This document shows positions 1 to 13,400 of a stretch of DNA of 64,000 nucleotides, piece by piece (the first letter of the stretch is position 1; each line of letters begins with the position of its first letter). A program made the translations under genes and the position numbers. The notes under the pieces were generated by a model. The model saw nothing but the letters and a program-made list of their open reading frames with translations. It made no database searches and was not told the origin of the DNA. Origin of the DNA: Trichopria drosophilae (Eukaryota; Arthropoda; Insecta; Hymenoptera; Diapriidae). Location of the stretch: assembly GCA_030407085.1 (NCBI GenBank), contig CM059583.1, positions 25,146,001-25,210,000 on the forward strand, written 5' to 3'.

Positions 1-2405
1 TTCAGCAAACATTTAACGAGAAATCATTTTGAATTTGTGACTCACATAGACCGATGTCAAAATTAAAATATTTTTTTTATTTATTTAGTCTCGTAAAAAG
101 CAACAGAATACGACCATGAGAATTACTGCCCTTTATCTCAGAAAATAATATTCAGGTACACGTAACTTATTTTTTTTTACCATGTTTTTAATATTATATT
201 AACAAAATTTTACAAAGAATTTATTATCGATCATAAAATAGAATTTTTTTATTTCAACACATGTGGAGAGCAGTTTGAAACAAAGTTTATCGATGGATAT
301 TTTAATAGAATGTAAATTTACGACATGCTATAGGTTAGGAAATTAGAAGTTTTGTCAATTGTTAGTTAAGGTTAAAAGTTGTCTTAGTAACTGTTAATGC
401 TACCAGTAGTAGTAGCATAATTAGGTTTCAACTAGACGGAAACTAATTACGACACTGATGGTAATTCTAGATTTATTTTACTAATCGTAAAATTTGTAAC
501 GAAAAGTTTGTCTGCTTAATCATATCGATTTGTAGTATTGTTGTTCGACTGGAGTTTATTTACTATTACTTACTATCGTAAGATGTCCTACGTTACTTTT
601 TTTAAATCTTGAAAATGTCATTTTGCAGACAATATATTACAAAAAAAAATGTTAAGACAAAATATTGCAGTCAAAAACATTATTATAAAAAATATTATGG
701 TTAAAAAATATTATTTACGGACAAAATATTATGCTAAAAAATATTGTTATCAAAAATGTGTGGATTTAACCTAACCTATGTAAAGTACATACAAGTGTAA
801 ATACACTTACGTAGTAATACTTTTTATTTGCTTTGGTTACTAAAATCCAAACTGCCTATCGTAATAAATATTGTAATTTCTTATTGTATTAATTAATGTA
901 AAGTAAATTCTAATATTGTAACTGAAAGGAAAAAAAGAAAGAAAGAAAGAAATATTATTTAAATTAATGTTATTTTGTTTATTTCTAGAAAATTGTGAAA
1001 ATTAAATTTTGTGCTTAATTGATTACAAAAATACTTATTTAATTGTTATAATCTAATTTTACGCTGAACTGTATTAAATAGTAATTACGGAGTTATAATA
1101 ACCATCATGGTTTAAATGTTTCAAACCTTTTTGGCTTAGTACGTTGCAAAGGCAATTCTGACACAGTCATCTGAAATGATACTAATATTCCTTTTCAAAT
1201 TAAGAGAAAGTTGGGATATATTATTTGTGAATTGTTTTCGATGATTAGATAATGTGATAGTCACTTTTAAATTATTTATATACGTGATTTATTTTTGTTT
1301 GAAAATAGAAATATGTATCCAAGTATTTTTATTTATTTTTTTAAATATTTCATTTGCTATCAACACTTTGTTGTATGCAGTATGTTGTAAGTTGTTATTT
1401 TTTAACCGTGGGTTCGTCAACTATATAAATTGTTATTTATGTTTGTTAATTCATTAATTTTATCCTGTGCTATATTAATGAATCTTTTTAACCATAATAG
1501 TTTTTCTGGTAATATTAGTTACAGACTAATGATATTAATCGTTAATAAATACAATCTTCAACTATTTACTATAAATTCTGTGTTTTAGTAGTTACGTAAG
1601 TGCATAAGTTTCAAATTTTGAATATAACGTTTTAGAAAATAATTGGTTTATATTGGACATTTTCTTTTTTATGTTTATGAATGTAGTAACCAATATTTGT
1701 TAATGACAATGATCGACAATTGGTAGATTATATTAATTGTATAATATTTAAAGTTATTTTTGGAGGATATCATTCTTTTTGAAAAATAATTTACGACTAT
1801 TCAGATATCGTAAGAAGTGACACAATACACATTGGTTACTAAATAAGAAATAGTAGACAATAATAAGACACTGCCAGAGCTGAATCGAAATTAAAAAATT
1901 AATTGACAGCAGCATAAAGTTTCCAATAGTTTTTATGATACAGGTAAACTATCATTTGAAGTTAGTAAATTATAAATAGTGTTTAGTCGACATGATCAAA
2001 AAGTAGGATATTTCCAAAAAAAGAAATTATTTTGGCAAAGGAAAATATAATAGCAAAGTCATCTATAAACATTTATCAAGAAATTTTGTAAGAACGATCA
2101 AGAAGTATTGATAATTTCATAATGCAAATTAGGACATAAAGAGAAGTATTTATGCATGTAAAGTATGTTAGTATGGTAATAATATCTTGAATCAGAAATA
2201 TTAAAAAATATACTTTTTGGCAATTTAAGGTTAGGATATGTGAAAAATCTGAAACGATGAGTTAAAAGCTGTAAAAAATGAGAAAGAATTTTAGTTTCAT
2301 TGTAATTTTCATTGTATACAAATTTGGTAATATTCTCATGTGTAAAGTTTTTACCAATTGAGGTTAGGGATTTTACAAAATTTTTGTAATTTTACTTGGC
2401 GCAAC
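1..2405. other. AT-rich non-coding DNA
   Basis: No gene is supported; this is presumably intron of the plus-strand gene. There is an imperfect array of AAAATATTATG-like units at 640-760, with a related patch at 4970-5035. A TTTTTGGCAATTTAAGGTTA repeat at about 2210 has inverted relatives at 4080-4110 and 4370-4400. Confidence 0.5.
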
Positions 2406-2407
2406 TA

Positions 2408-2832
2408 CACTGAAAAAAGTGGGAAGTAAAATTACATTTCAGTAATGTAATTATTTCCAATGATTTTCGTGGTCAAATTACACATTTGTTGTAGTTCTCC
2501 AGCGATTTCTGAAGGTGTTTTACCATAAATAAAGTAATATTACAATAAAACTGTAATTTTACAACAAAAATCATAGGACACAAAAATACCAGTGATAATT
2601 ATGGTAATTTTCCATCAGAAACTGTAAAAAATTTTACATTGTTTGTGTAATTTTCCTTAGAAAATCACTGTACACTTACAAGCTCCACGGAAATTTTACA
2701 CCGCTTTTCAAAGAAATTTTACATTGAACAGGTTATACTTTACCAGGTATAGGTAACTTTCCTGCGATTATCAGTGGTATTTTTGTGTCCTACGATTTTC
2801 GTGGTAAATTTACATCAACACTTTTTACAGTG
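2408..2832. mobile_element. CACTG-family MITE (425 bp)
   Basis: The ends are CACTGAAAAAAGTGG and CACTTTTTACAGTG, with TA duplicated at 2406-2407 and 2833-2834. The interior has scattered GTAAAATTAC-like motifs. TA targets and CACTG ends suggest a Tc1/mariner-type source. Confidence 0.75.
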
Positions 2833-2872
2833 TATGAATTTACAATATCAAGCAAATGAAAATTACAATGTA

Positions 2873-3653
2873 CACTGTAAAAATTCCCTTTGTAAAATTA
2901 CTAGGGAGTTGTAAAATGAAACCATAGTTTTACTAGCGAAAGTGTAAAATCACAACTCCATAACAAAATAAAAAAAAATGTAAAATTCCTATTTGGCTGG
3001 GTATTGTACCACTGCAATAGTAATATTACAACAAAATGGTAAAATTGCTATTCTCAGAGTGGGTCGTAATAATTACCTATTCTGCCGTACCTCGGAAGAA
3101 AAGTCGTATCTCCATTTTTTCGATTTTGACGTATTGCCAATAAACCGATTCTAACCAAAAACTAAATTACTTAATTTAACGATTAATTTTAGAAAATATA
3201 CAGCGTATTTCATTATACAAGGAATCTTCCGATATGATTTTATAATAAAATACATTCATTTTTGGATTTGCGGCTCTTTTAGCCAAATTATACCAGAAAT
3301 ACTGTATTTCTAATAAAAGTATTTTTCTTTTTTTTGTAGCTAATAACAAATATTTCAGGTATTTTCTTTCAGGAAATAATGCATTGCATTATAAGGAATA
3401 TAAATATAATTTTGTCCCAATTTCACCGAAAATGGAGATACGACTTTTCTTCCGGGGTACGGCAGTATTCTGAGAGAGTAGTCATTTTACTACTCTGAAA
3501 GTTGTAATTTTTGCCACTCTGGAAACTGAAAATTTACCAACTCGATGTTAATATTACAATTTTCCTAGGGATTTTACTACTCTCGAAGTGGGTCATAGAA
3601 GTGTACCTATGTACTCTCAGAGTAGTAATTTTACAACAGGATTTTGTACAGTG
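2873..3653. mobile_element. CACTG-family element interrupted by another MITE
   Basis: The ends are CACTGTAAAAATTCCC and GATTTTGTACAGTG, with TA at 2871-2872 and 3654-3655. The element is split by the insertion at 3082-3465; without that insert it is about 393 bp, like its relatives. Confidence 0.7.
3082..3465. mobile_element. MITE nested in the preceding element (384 bp)
   Basis: The terminal repeats are CTGCCGTACCTCGGAAGAAA and CTTCCGGGGTACGGCAG, continuing inward as AGTCGTATCTCCATTTT. TATT flanks both sides (3078-3081 and 3466-3469), so the target duplication is probably 4 bp or TA-centred. No coding. Confidence 0.8.
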
Positions 3654-3655
3654 TA

Positions 3656-5421
3656 TTGCATATTCACTGCTGTACGTATGGGTAGAAATCAATCCACATT
3701 GAATGTGATAACTGTACTGTTTGCAGGAGAAAAACATAAAAGTTTGTAAAAATACAATCTTAGAAAGAAAACTTTACATCATTATACATGGAATATTTAC
3801 CACATTCAATGTGGTAAAATTCATTTGCTTTTTGTACAGTATGGGCAAAGAATTCGGTTTCAGCAACCAAAAATCCAAAAGATCCTCCACTTCTGATTCA
3901 AGTTGGGTGAAAAAAATAAAAATTTTGCGGTCTTGTGTTATTTTTTTCGAAAAGTACCTTCAGTGATTAATTGCACAGGACTACAAAACAATTTTTTAGG
4001 GGAGATCTCGAATCAGAGGTAGGAAAATAGATTACATAGTTGTCCAATTTGACCCGTGACATTAGATATTTCATATATCCTAACCTCAAATTGCCAAAAA
4101 GGATACTTTTGGCTATTTTTTGGAACAGACATGTTAAAAACCTGACGTGACGGGTCAATTTGACTAATAAATTCGATGTCAGCAGGAAACAATCTATAGG
4201 ATTCATTACCTGATTAAAAAAATCTTGTGGTCCTGTGTCACACAAGCGCAACAATTTCTTTTTTTTCACACCACTTGAATCACAAGTGGATGATCTTATA
4301 GATTTTTAGTCGCTGAAAACGAATTCTTTGTCCAAAGTTAACTCATCGATTCAAATTTTTCACATATCCTAACCTTAAATTGCTAAAAAGTATGTTTTGG
4401 AATATTTTTTGGATCAGATATCTTAAAATGCCAACGTGATGGGCCAAATAGAATAACAAAAATCTATAAGATCTAGAAACAAATTTTTTTTGTGGCCTGT
4501 GTAAAATAGTAAATAAAAGAAATAGCTGTTGAAAGTTACAATTGTTTTGAAGTAGTGATTAATTTGCATAATATCTGGTGGTTATTATATAAAAGTATTA
4601 ACTAATAGTATGGTTCTATTAAAATTGAACAATAATAACAAAAAATAGCTACAATAAAAGCCATTACAATGCAGTTTCCTGATATACATGGACACAAACT
4701 ACACACTGAAATAGAGCAAAGATTTTAGGAATGACAAGTGTGTCGTAAATTTACAACAACAAGAAAGAACTTTGAAGTTTTCTTTTTCTTTTTTAATTTT
4801 TGAACTATTGTAGGTATGTAGTCAAATATGTCACTGTTAATTGAGTATGCTGAATTTTTATTTAACGACATAACATGATGTTAATAATGAAATAACTTTT
4901 CATTCAATTTTTTAAATATGTAAACAAAATTTCCATTCAAACAAAAATAGGAACAAAACTTACAAGTGACAAAATATTACTCCAAAATATTACGGACAAA
5001 ATATTACAGTTAAAAAATATTATGTATATTAATACATAAAAACATGAAATAAATTCTACACGATGTAGAATATGTAACTTTAGGGTTCTACTGAAACTTT
5101 AATCCTATGTTACTATATTCAGTTACAAGAATTTTTACATCAATATCTTTTATCCCACTTCTGACACCACTATGATCGATATCACTAAATTAGATTCTTT
5201 TATTAACTAACATAAGAAGGTTTGTAGAAGTTGTCACGTTGACGACTGGGAGAGAAGTAGAAGGTGTATTTTCATGAATAAGAACATAGAGTATACTTAG
5301 ATATGTAAATATAAACACTACAGTGAACTATCAATCATAAGTAAACAAATATAGATAGAAGCACCATTTATATAGTTATATATGTGATAAATTGCACATT
5401 ACAACACATAGCTTAATATTA
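3656..5421. other. AT-rich DNA with repeat fragments
   Basis: A partial CACTG-type fragment lies at about 3715-3842. Two direct copies of a roughly 250-bp unit lie at 3990-4240 and 4290-4490, sharing CATATATCCTAACCTCAAAT-like sequence. Part of this unit is inverted near 2190-2290. No gene. Confidence 0.5.
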
Positions 5422-5803
5422 CACTGTAAAAAATGAAAATGAATATTTCCATGTATACCATTTTACTAATAATCGTATGTTTCATGTAGAATTTTAACCA
5501 TTCATGGTTAGGATTTTTACAATATTTTTTTGTAAATTTACTATTTGATGTTAGCACTTTTACAATGTTTTTGTAAATTCACCAGTCACAGCTGTGAATT
5601 TACTGCATTGAGCGCAGGAAAATTACAATGCGCTTTATTTGCCCTACGTTAAATGCTGGTAATTTTAGATCCCACAGTAAAAGTTGTAACTTTACAGCTC
5701 AAAGAAAATTTACAACTTTAAACTTGTAAAATTTACTACGTTAAACGCGGGTAACTTTGGAGCCCGTGCTGCGTTGTAAAATTACACAATTTTGTTTACA
5801 GTG
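5422..5803. mobile_element. CACTG-family MITE (382 bp)
   Basis: The ends are CACTGTAAAAAATG and TTTGTTTACAGTG, with TA at 5420-5421 and 5804-5805. The interior is built of GTAAATTTAC-like motifs. Confidence 0.8.
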
Positions 5804-5987
5804 TAACCCAACATAACCTAACCTATACTGTAAAACATTGAAATAAAGTTTACAAATTTTTAATTTTTAGTAATTTTCATACATACAACATTGGAGTTTT
5901 ACAACTTTTACCACTTTCCACGTAGGGCATTTACAAAACGTTGTGAAATTCCTAACCTCGCATAGGAAATTTACAATGTTGAACATG

Positions 5988-6386
5988 CACTGTAAAAAAT
6001 ACGAATGAATTTTACAAACTCATTGTAATTTTCATTTTATATAAATTTGGTAATATTCCTACGTGTGAAATAGTGTTTTTACTATTTGAGGTTATCATTT
6101 TTACAATATTTTTGTAAATTTACCAGACGGCACTTTAGATTTACTACACGAAGCATAGGAAAAGTACAACGCGTTGCAATTTGACAATGCTACACATTCA
6201 TAATATTTGAGCCCACGTCAAACGTGGTAATTTTACCGTTCAATGGGAAAAAGCGACAAAATTTGTAAAAATACAATGCCCAACAAGAAAACTTACAACG
6301 TTAAAAGTGAAATTTACCATATTGAACGTGGGTAATATTTGAGCCCATGTTCAACGTAGTAAAATTCATTTCTATTTTTTACAGTG
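5988..6386. mobile_element. CACTG-family MITE (399 bp)
   Basis: The ends are CACTGTAAAAAATACG and TCTATTTTTTACAGTG. The right flank is TA and the left flank TG, a diverged copy. It lies against a truncated relative at 5825-5987. The copy at 19594-20003 is its reverse complement. Confidence 0.78.
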
Positions 6387-6732
6387 TAACATAACCCAAC
6401 ATAACCTAACCTAACCTGTTAACACTGTAAAAAATAGAAATAAAGTTTACAAATTTATTGAAATTTTCATTGATTTTTAGTAATTTTCATACGTACATCA
6501 TTGGAGTTTTACAACTTTTATCACTTTTACGTAGGACATTTAAAAAATGTTGCGAAATTCCTAACCTCACATAGGAAATTTACAATGTTAAACATTGGCA
6601 AATCACCATATTTTTGCGAATGATAATTACAACAAATATGTAAAGTTTATTTCCATTTTTTACAGTGTGACCTAACCTAACATGATCTAACCTAACATAA
6701 CATAAACTAACCTAACCTAACCTAACCTTTCA
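6387..6732. repeat. CCTAA-rich patches on both sides of the MITE
   Basis: Short runs of CCTAA and CCTAACATAA (6387-6418 and 6668-6732) resemble the insect telomere unit TTAGG on the other strand. They are degenerate and short, so they may just be part of the repeat cluster. Confidence 0.5.
6423..6667. mobile_element. short CACTG-family MITE (245 bp)
   Basis: The ends are CACTGTAAAAAATAG and TCCATTTTTTACAGTG. It is flanked on both sides by CCTAA-rich DNA. Its first half matches the truncated copy at 5825-5987. Confidence 0.75.
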
Positions 6733-7128
6733 CAGTATCAAATTTTACATACACCAACAATATATTTATTTCACGATTAAAAAATTTGTACATATGTATT
6801 ATTCTTTTGGTATAATATTTTGGCACCGTAATATTACAGTTTTGTAACATTCAGACCGGAAACCACAAAATGTACTTTTACTATTTCCAATAAGTAGCAT
6901 ATTAAACATCTAATTTTGAATAGTAACAATTAACAAAATAGTTATTGCAGTAAATACAATACTAGAGACATATTTTACTACCCGAAGTGATTGAACTACT
7001 TTGATTCAAAGTAATACATACAAAAACTCTCTAAACGCTAAATGTGTTTCAAATTTAAATTTGTATCTTTTAATGCAAGTATGAAATTTGACGTTAATCG
7101 TACAATTGTTGCCAATTTCCAATTACAG
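6733..7128. other. AT-rich intron end before the exon at 7129
   Basis: There are no repeats or ORFs of note. It ends in the acceptor CCAATTTCCAATTACAG. Confidence 0.4.
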
Positions 7129-7407
7129 TATAAAAAAGATTGCAAGATGACCATCGAACTTTTGGACACCGAGGGGGAGGAGGCTGCGGAGGGCGGCTGT
7201 AGGGAAAGGGAAAGGGAGACAGTGGCGTCGACCGAGAAGTGGTCGAATTTCGTAGAGAGATTTTCGGCACCTGCCGGGCAAACAAGCCCGAAGGACGTAC
7301 CAACCTCGTCGGACAACGAGCCACCGGCCAATCATCCTGTGAGTAGCGACCAGGCAGCAAGGGGGGGGAGGGGCAGAAAGCGCAAGAATACCGACTTAAA
7401 CAAGAAG
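7129..7407 (+). CDS. exon of the plus-strand gene (93 codons)
   Basis: The acceptor is CCAATTTCCAATTACAG ending at 7128. Coding starts in phase 0 with YKKDCKMTIELLDTEG and ends GRKRKNTDLNKK at a weak donor, AAG|GTATAG. A better-looking donor, CCT|GTGAGT, lies at about 7338/7339 in the same phase and would give a shorter exon. If neither is used, the frame reads one more Val and stops at TAG 7411-7413, so this could also be the terminal exon of a short isoform. GC-rich coding composition stands out from the AT-rich DNA to its left. Confidence 0.6.
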
Positions 7408-10400
7408 GTATAGGACCCAGATCCCCAATTTCAAAATAGCCAACGTGTTGTTAGCGTCGATCCAATCGGTCAAAACCAATAACAAATCCGTACCAGAATT
7501 ATCCTCGCCGGTCCAGTATTTCGAGTAAGACCGACACTACGGCGTGTCGGCTCTACTTCGTCGGCCTCGTTTTCACTTACTGCCGGGCAGTTTGTACAGT
7601 AAACGATCCTCTTTAACTCCCCTCAATTCCGAACACAGGAAATTCTGGTTCCAATGACGAACAGCTGGCCACTGTCTCGTACAATCACAGTATTTGTACA
7701 AATTGTCTCGCGTCCCTGGGAAGATTCCTAATATCTTCTTGTGCGTATGTTGACGTACTGTCCAAACACAATTCGAAGACTGACCGAGTCGAAGCTCTCC
7801 CCGATCCATATGTACGTCACATCGCTTCAATCATCTCGGTCAGCAGTGATCGACACGACAGTCGGTACATTTTGTTCTCTAATGTTTTTTTTTTTTTTTT
7901 TGTTGTTTTTATAATTGTACGATTCGGTTGTTTTTCGGTAATCTCAAATGTGGGTCGCTTTATTCGTTTTTATATATTTATATGTGTTAGAAGGCTACTT
8001 ATGAATGGGTGATATTTAGATTAATTTGGAAGCGTCGAGCTTTTTAAGGTTGTAAATCAGGACCACCGGCAGGTCGCTGACTGCGTACAATGCATAGAAA
8101 AGATAATCAGAAACGCACACACTCACACACGCAGACACATACACATGCACGGATACATATCGCTGATACACAGGATACATTGCGAGGGGTTCGTTAAAAA
8201 AAAAAAAAACGAAAAGAAAGAAACGATGTTCGGCAAGCGTACTATTTGTCATCGACGATGCGCAATTTCCAAGCTTGATAAAAATGAAAGATTCGCGAAA
8301 TCGGATTTTTTTAAGTGTTATCGAGTTAAAGAGTAACCAATCACACATATTATGTACATACGTGGACACGTAATCCCCGGCAGCACTTCCCTAAACATCC
8401 TCGAGCCGAAGGCCTTCGATCAACTTTCAGACACTTGTCGGAAGGACGAAATTCGGCGGCGAATTCGGTCACATTCGCGATTATCAATTTTTACCACCAG
8501 CCGACGGTGCATCCGCATGTTTAGGGAATCGCGCCAACCTCTTATAAATATATTAACGATCACGAATCTTGTACAAATCTTCCAAATCTCCGACATTGTA
8601 AATATTGAACTAGTTGAGAAAGGTTGTAAATAGAGTCGTAGGCGTTTTTTGATACACATTAGAGAGGTAGAAATCTTCCCAAAATCAATTAATTTGTAAA
8701 AACTTACCTAACTTTTCTCGTGGACGTCGTCGAGCACAAGTCCGAATCGATTAAAAAAAAAAAGGATTATTTTTTTTTTTTCAAGGAGCTTTGAAGTGAT
8801 ATTTTTTAGGTTAGGTAGAAAAGTTACTCGAACTCTGTAACACCGACGAGCAGAAATGAGCAGAAGTAAATTGGGCCCACGAAGATGATTTATGAATCTC
8901 CAGAATTTGTTATTTTTCAGTTCGTTACGGAGAAACTCATCTACGTCAAGGATTCTTTGAACATGTTTATTTTAGTTAATTACAATTTCGAAGTTTTTTA
9001 ATGTTTAAAGAATTATTCACCAATCAGGGACAATTTTTACAATTTTCTGAGATTTCTGGATAGTCGATCAAAGAGACGAGAAACTTTGGCCTGGAAATAT
9101 CATTGAACGATGAAGTGTCTTTAGAATTCTGTCGGAAATGAATTGAATTCCGCCCGACAAAAATTTATAGGGTACAAGGATTTGAGTTTTATTCGAAATA
9201 TAATCAGACCTCCAAATGTCCCTCTGGTTTATAAATTTTTTTTGTAAATGTTTTCATTTCAAATTTCATCGACCGATCAGCTGGAACGAAGGGTTAATAT
9301 TGACAGTAGCGAAAGACAACTGTTTTATTGATTAAAGTAGTCCAGTAGCTGAAAATAGGATTTACAAAAAATTACAATTGTTTTCAATGTGTAAATGAAA
9401 GAAAAAATTATTTTTGTATACAAAATAACTTCCTGATAGTGAAGTTTCTAAAAATGTTTTAGAATTAAGATTTCGCTAACGTAACTGGTAAATTATTACA
9501 CTGAGAAAGTAATTGTATGTTTTTGTAAAACCGTAGTTTTCTATTTACGTTTAAACGTACGAAAACTTGAAAATTTTCTTACTTTTCAATCGAAGATTTG
9601 TTTTAAAAAGAAAAGTTGAATATTTTCCCTGAAGTTCTCGCATCATTTGTTCATAAATGAAGCGAAGATGGCAAAATTTTTTTAAATTTTTTTCTTTTTT
9701 TTCAGTATTTAGGGTAAGACGAAGAAACGCTTCGACAGAAAACAACGAGGTTTAGTAGTAGTAAAAAGGGTTGATTACGAGTGAGAATGAGAGTGAGAGT
9801 GAAAACGACGAATCGCCAAGCTGCACTGTCTACGAGAAAACAGAATCTGGAATAATAAACGACATGTATATAATTCGCACGATAGAAAGGAAAAGAAAAA
9901 ACCATAAATATACATAGATAATATGCAGATATCCGTTTTAGGTAACCGATAAACGAGAACGCGCGAGGAAAGAGTACGTCGATTTTTATTTAAGGATAAA
10001 GAGAGAGAAAGAGAGGAAAAAAACGGTTTTAACAAAAGTTTCTTGACGAATTTCGACTGCGCACGTTTCGTTTACCGGTGAAACAATAGAAAAAGGAAGA
10101 TTATAGCGGAGGGTGATAACGGGGGCGGGGGTCCGGAGGGGGTGTCTGGGGGTAAAAACAGAAAAGAATAGAGAAAAACGGTCGTCACAGCAATTGTAAT
10201 ATACTCGCACAGAAGAGAGACAGAAGGCAATCTATTTCGCTGAACGCGAAGCAAACAAAAAGAAAAATCTAAGGAAAGCAAGAGAAAAGAAATTTTATGC
10301 GAATGTTATGCAATTCCAAATACCCGTACTCTTCCCACTTGAACGCAAATGAATTTTAATCTTGACACATATATTAGATAGATATATATATATATATGAT

Positions 10401-13400
10401 AAATATAAATATATTTTGTATCTTTAACTTGTATATGAAGTGAATATGCATATAATGATATAAATGGCAACAATATTGTATAGAAGAGAGATATTGAAAT
10501 ACATGATCGATGCTTTTAAACATTATTGTCTAATGAATTCTTGTTCTTTTGTTCTGACACGTTTTTTAGTTTTTTCGTTACCACTTAGAAGCCGACAAAT
10601 TAAACGACCGACAATTTTTTTAAGAGATTACGACTCGGTGGCTTTTTTTATGTTGTACGAGTGTTTGGTTTCAGTTTTTCTCGTCTTTTTTGTCTTTTTC
10701 AAGTTTTTTTAATTTAAAGAAAACGCGAGCGTAGTACACGAGCTTGGAATTTGTCGCTGTTTTTGTTCTCGGTGGGTAATTTTTGTTTTCGACGATCGTT
10801 TCTCCTCTTTCGCTCTTTAAGGATTGAGGGGAGATTTTTTTTTATCGTGATAGTTGCATGATTAAGACGTGTACTGATGACGATATTTTTTTGCGTCCTT
10901 TTTCCCGTAAATTTAAGGAAACTTCTTCTACGTTGAAATCTGGATAACTCGAAGCGAGCAACGCCATGCAAGTATGAGAAATATTGCGCCTAAAAATGTT
11001 TAGTAAGCTTTTCTTGTGTCGATTGAGACGATTGAGGCGCTGAAGAAAAGTTATTAAGCGCAGGCGGTGCACGCTGCGGGTAAACTAGGATACCTTCGCA
11101 GTCTCTTTATGATTTAAGAAAATTATGAAAAAAAATAAAGGATACCTCCTCATCTTTAATTGATTGTGCAGGCATGAAGTGACGAAGAAACTGATAACTG
11201 TTGTAGATTGATGGGAATGGATGGAGCTCTTTAAGCAAGGTTTTGGCAGGTCGCAAGCGAGTGTTTCTCTACCGCAACGTGCGACAGTGGAGGAAAAGGG
11301 CATCCCGAAGGATGGCTGCCTGCTCACCGGACACTACGGATACTGAAAAGATCACTGAGTACGTACACGCATTCCTCTGATTTAGGATTTTTGTGGTACT
11401 GAACAGTAAAAGAGATCGCCAAATTAATATTAGTATTTTTTAAAATTATCATCCTAGTATCTACGGATTACAAAAATAGATTTTCTTTATACTGTTTAAA
11501 GATACCGATAGATAGTCTATTGCATTAAACACCTTTATCAAATTACTTTATTCTATTCGACTGTTCGATTTGACGAATAGTGGTACCTAATTTATTTACA
11601 TATATCTGACGTGTAAAACAGCAAATGAAGTATAGTCGATATTTTTTTTGTTACTTTCCAATTTTCATTATAGTTATTTTAAAGATGACGTCTTTTGAAT
11701 AGTATCTGATATTTAGTTTTCGTCAAATTATTTTGAAATATACTTAACCCCTTAACTGCCGCTGATGACGAAGATTTTGGCCCAGAAATATTAATTAATC
11801 TAAATAATTCATGTAAATTTAAAACAACATTATTTCTAGATAGTCTTGAGTGTACTACATAAAATGTCAGTGTCTGTTTTTGAAATTATTGTTTAAAGTA
11901 GAAGATTTAAAATATTTAAAACTACAGTTTTGACGAATTATTATTATTATAAGTTAGCAGAAATATTTATGTGATATATATGAAATATTATGTACATACA
12001 CTTATTTAATTAATAACATTCTAATTCTAATTCTAAAAAAAAAAAAACAGTTTTGACGAATTTTTCAAAATCTTCGTCATCAGCAATTAAGGGGTTAATT
12101 TCGTTTTGGAGGTTTTATTACTGTTTGAAGTCTGGATTTATTCGTCTACTATTGAAATTTTATGGAAGGAGTTTTATTATCAGTGTTGAAAGTGCTTACG
12201 TTTAATAGATTTTTATTAAATTTGATTTAAAAAGACACACCTCGTCACAGTTTATTTAAGAAAATGCTATTATACGTTTTTTTACGATGCTGTCAATAAT
12301 ATATAAAACTGTTGACATCTTGTTGACAGTAATCACAGTTTTTATCAAAGTAAAACTCATTTTTATATGTAAAATTAAATAAATAAATTAATAATTTGCA
12401 CGTTATAAAACTAAAACTTATCACACACCACAGTGAAGAATTATATTGTTACTTTTCTGTAAACAATTTTATATTATTAAATAAATTGGTAGCGGCAAAA
12501 TTAATTCGAAAGATTTCGATTATCGTAAACTTAACATCAGCGTAGCCAACAGTGTAACAAACAACAAAACATGATCACTTAAAGATTCTTTTCTCTATTC
12601 TAACTTTCTCAATTAATAACTTGTTTATTTTTATTTACTTTCTAGCATCAAAATGTTTCGAAAACTACACGCAAAGAAATTTTAAGTCAATGCGATAACA
12701 TTTTGGGAAGTAGTAGTTTCTGCACAGATTCTGACGAATTTGAAATGACGATTACAATTCGAATTCGTTAAAAAGAACATTTTTATAAACAGATCCAATT
12801 TGAGTGCACCTTTGAGAATATTTATTCATAATTTCTAGACGATTTAGTTATTAATAATTATTTGTAATGATCTATAAACGTTGTTGAAACGGAAAAACTT
12901 GGTACTTTTTTCATTCTAAAGCTTCTGCATTGAAAACAGTGCAAGATACACTAAAAATGCACTGAACCTTTTTTATAGGGTACAAAATTTCCTAAAAAAA
13001 AAGTTAGGGAGAGCCCTAGTCTAAAGTTAATAGATTATCCATGAATAACGCCGGAATTTTGTCTTATAAGTTAATTATGAATATTTTAGAATTTTTGTAA
13101 AATATGAGGCATATTCCATCGTTGCTCGTGGTTAAGATATTAACTTTAGTCTGGGACCGTCGCCGACTTTTTTGTAGGAAATTTTGTGCCCTACAAAAAA
13201 GTTTCAGTGCATTTTTAGTGTATCTTGCACTGTTTTCGATACGAAAGCTTTAGAATGAAAAAAGTACCAAGTTTTTCCGTTTCAACAACGTTTATAGATC
13301 ATTAAAATTAATTATTAATAACTAAATAGTCGGAAAATTATGAATAACTATTCAAAAAGGTGTAATAAAAGTGTATCTACTTATAAAAATCTTTTTTTTA

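Noticed and set aside
7038..7360. Minus-strand frames opposite the exon at 7129
   Set aside because: Shadows of a GC-rich coding exon; no splice sites or protein-like pattern.
7129..7407. Direct splice of this exon to 20175
   Set aside because: The phases do not match (0 into 2) and the frame would hit a stop; adding the exon at 11207 resolves this.
8016..10281. Several 60-120 codon frames on both strands
   Set aside because: Low-complexity purine/pyrimidine or CA-rich translations without splice context.
11085..11327. Minus-strand frame opposite the exon at 11207
   Set aside because: The plus-strand frame fits both splice phases; the minus frame has none.
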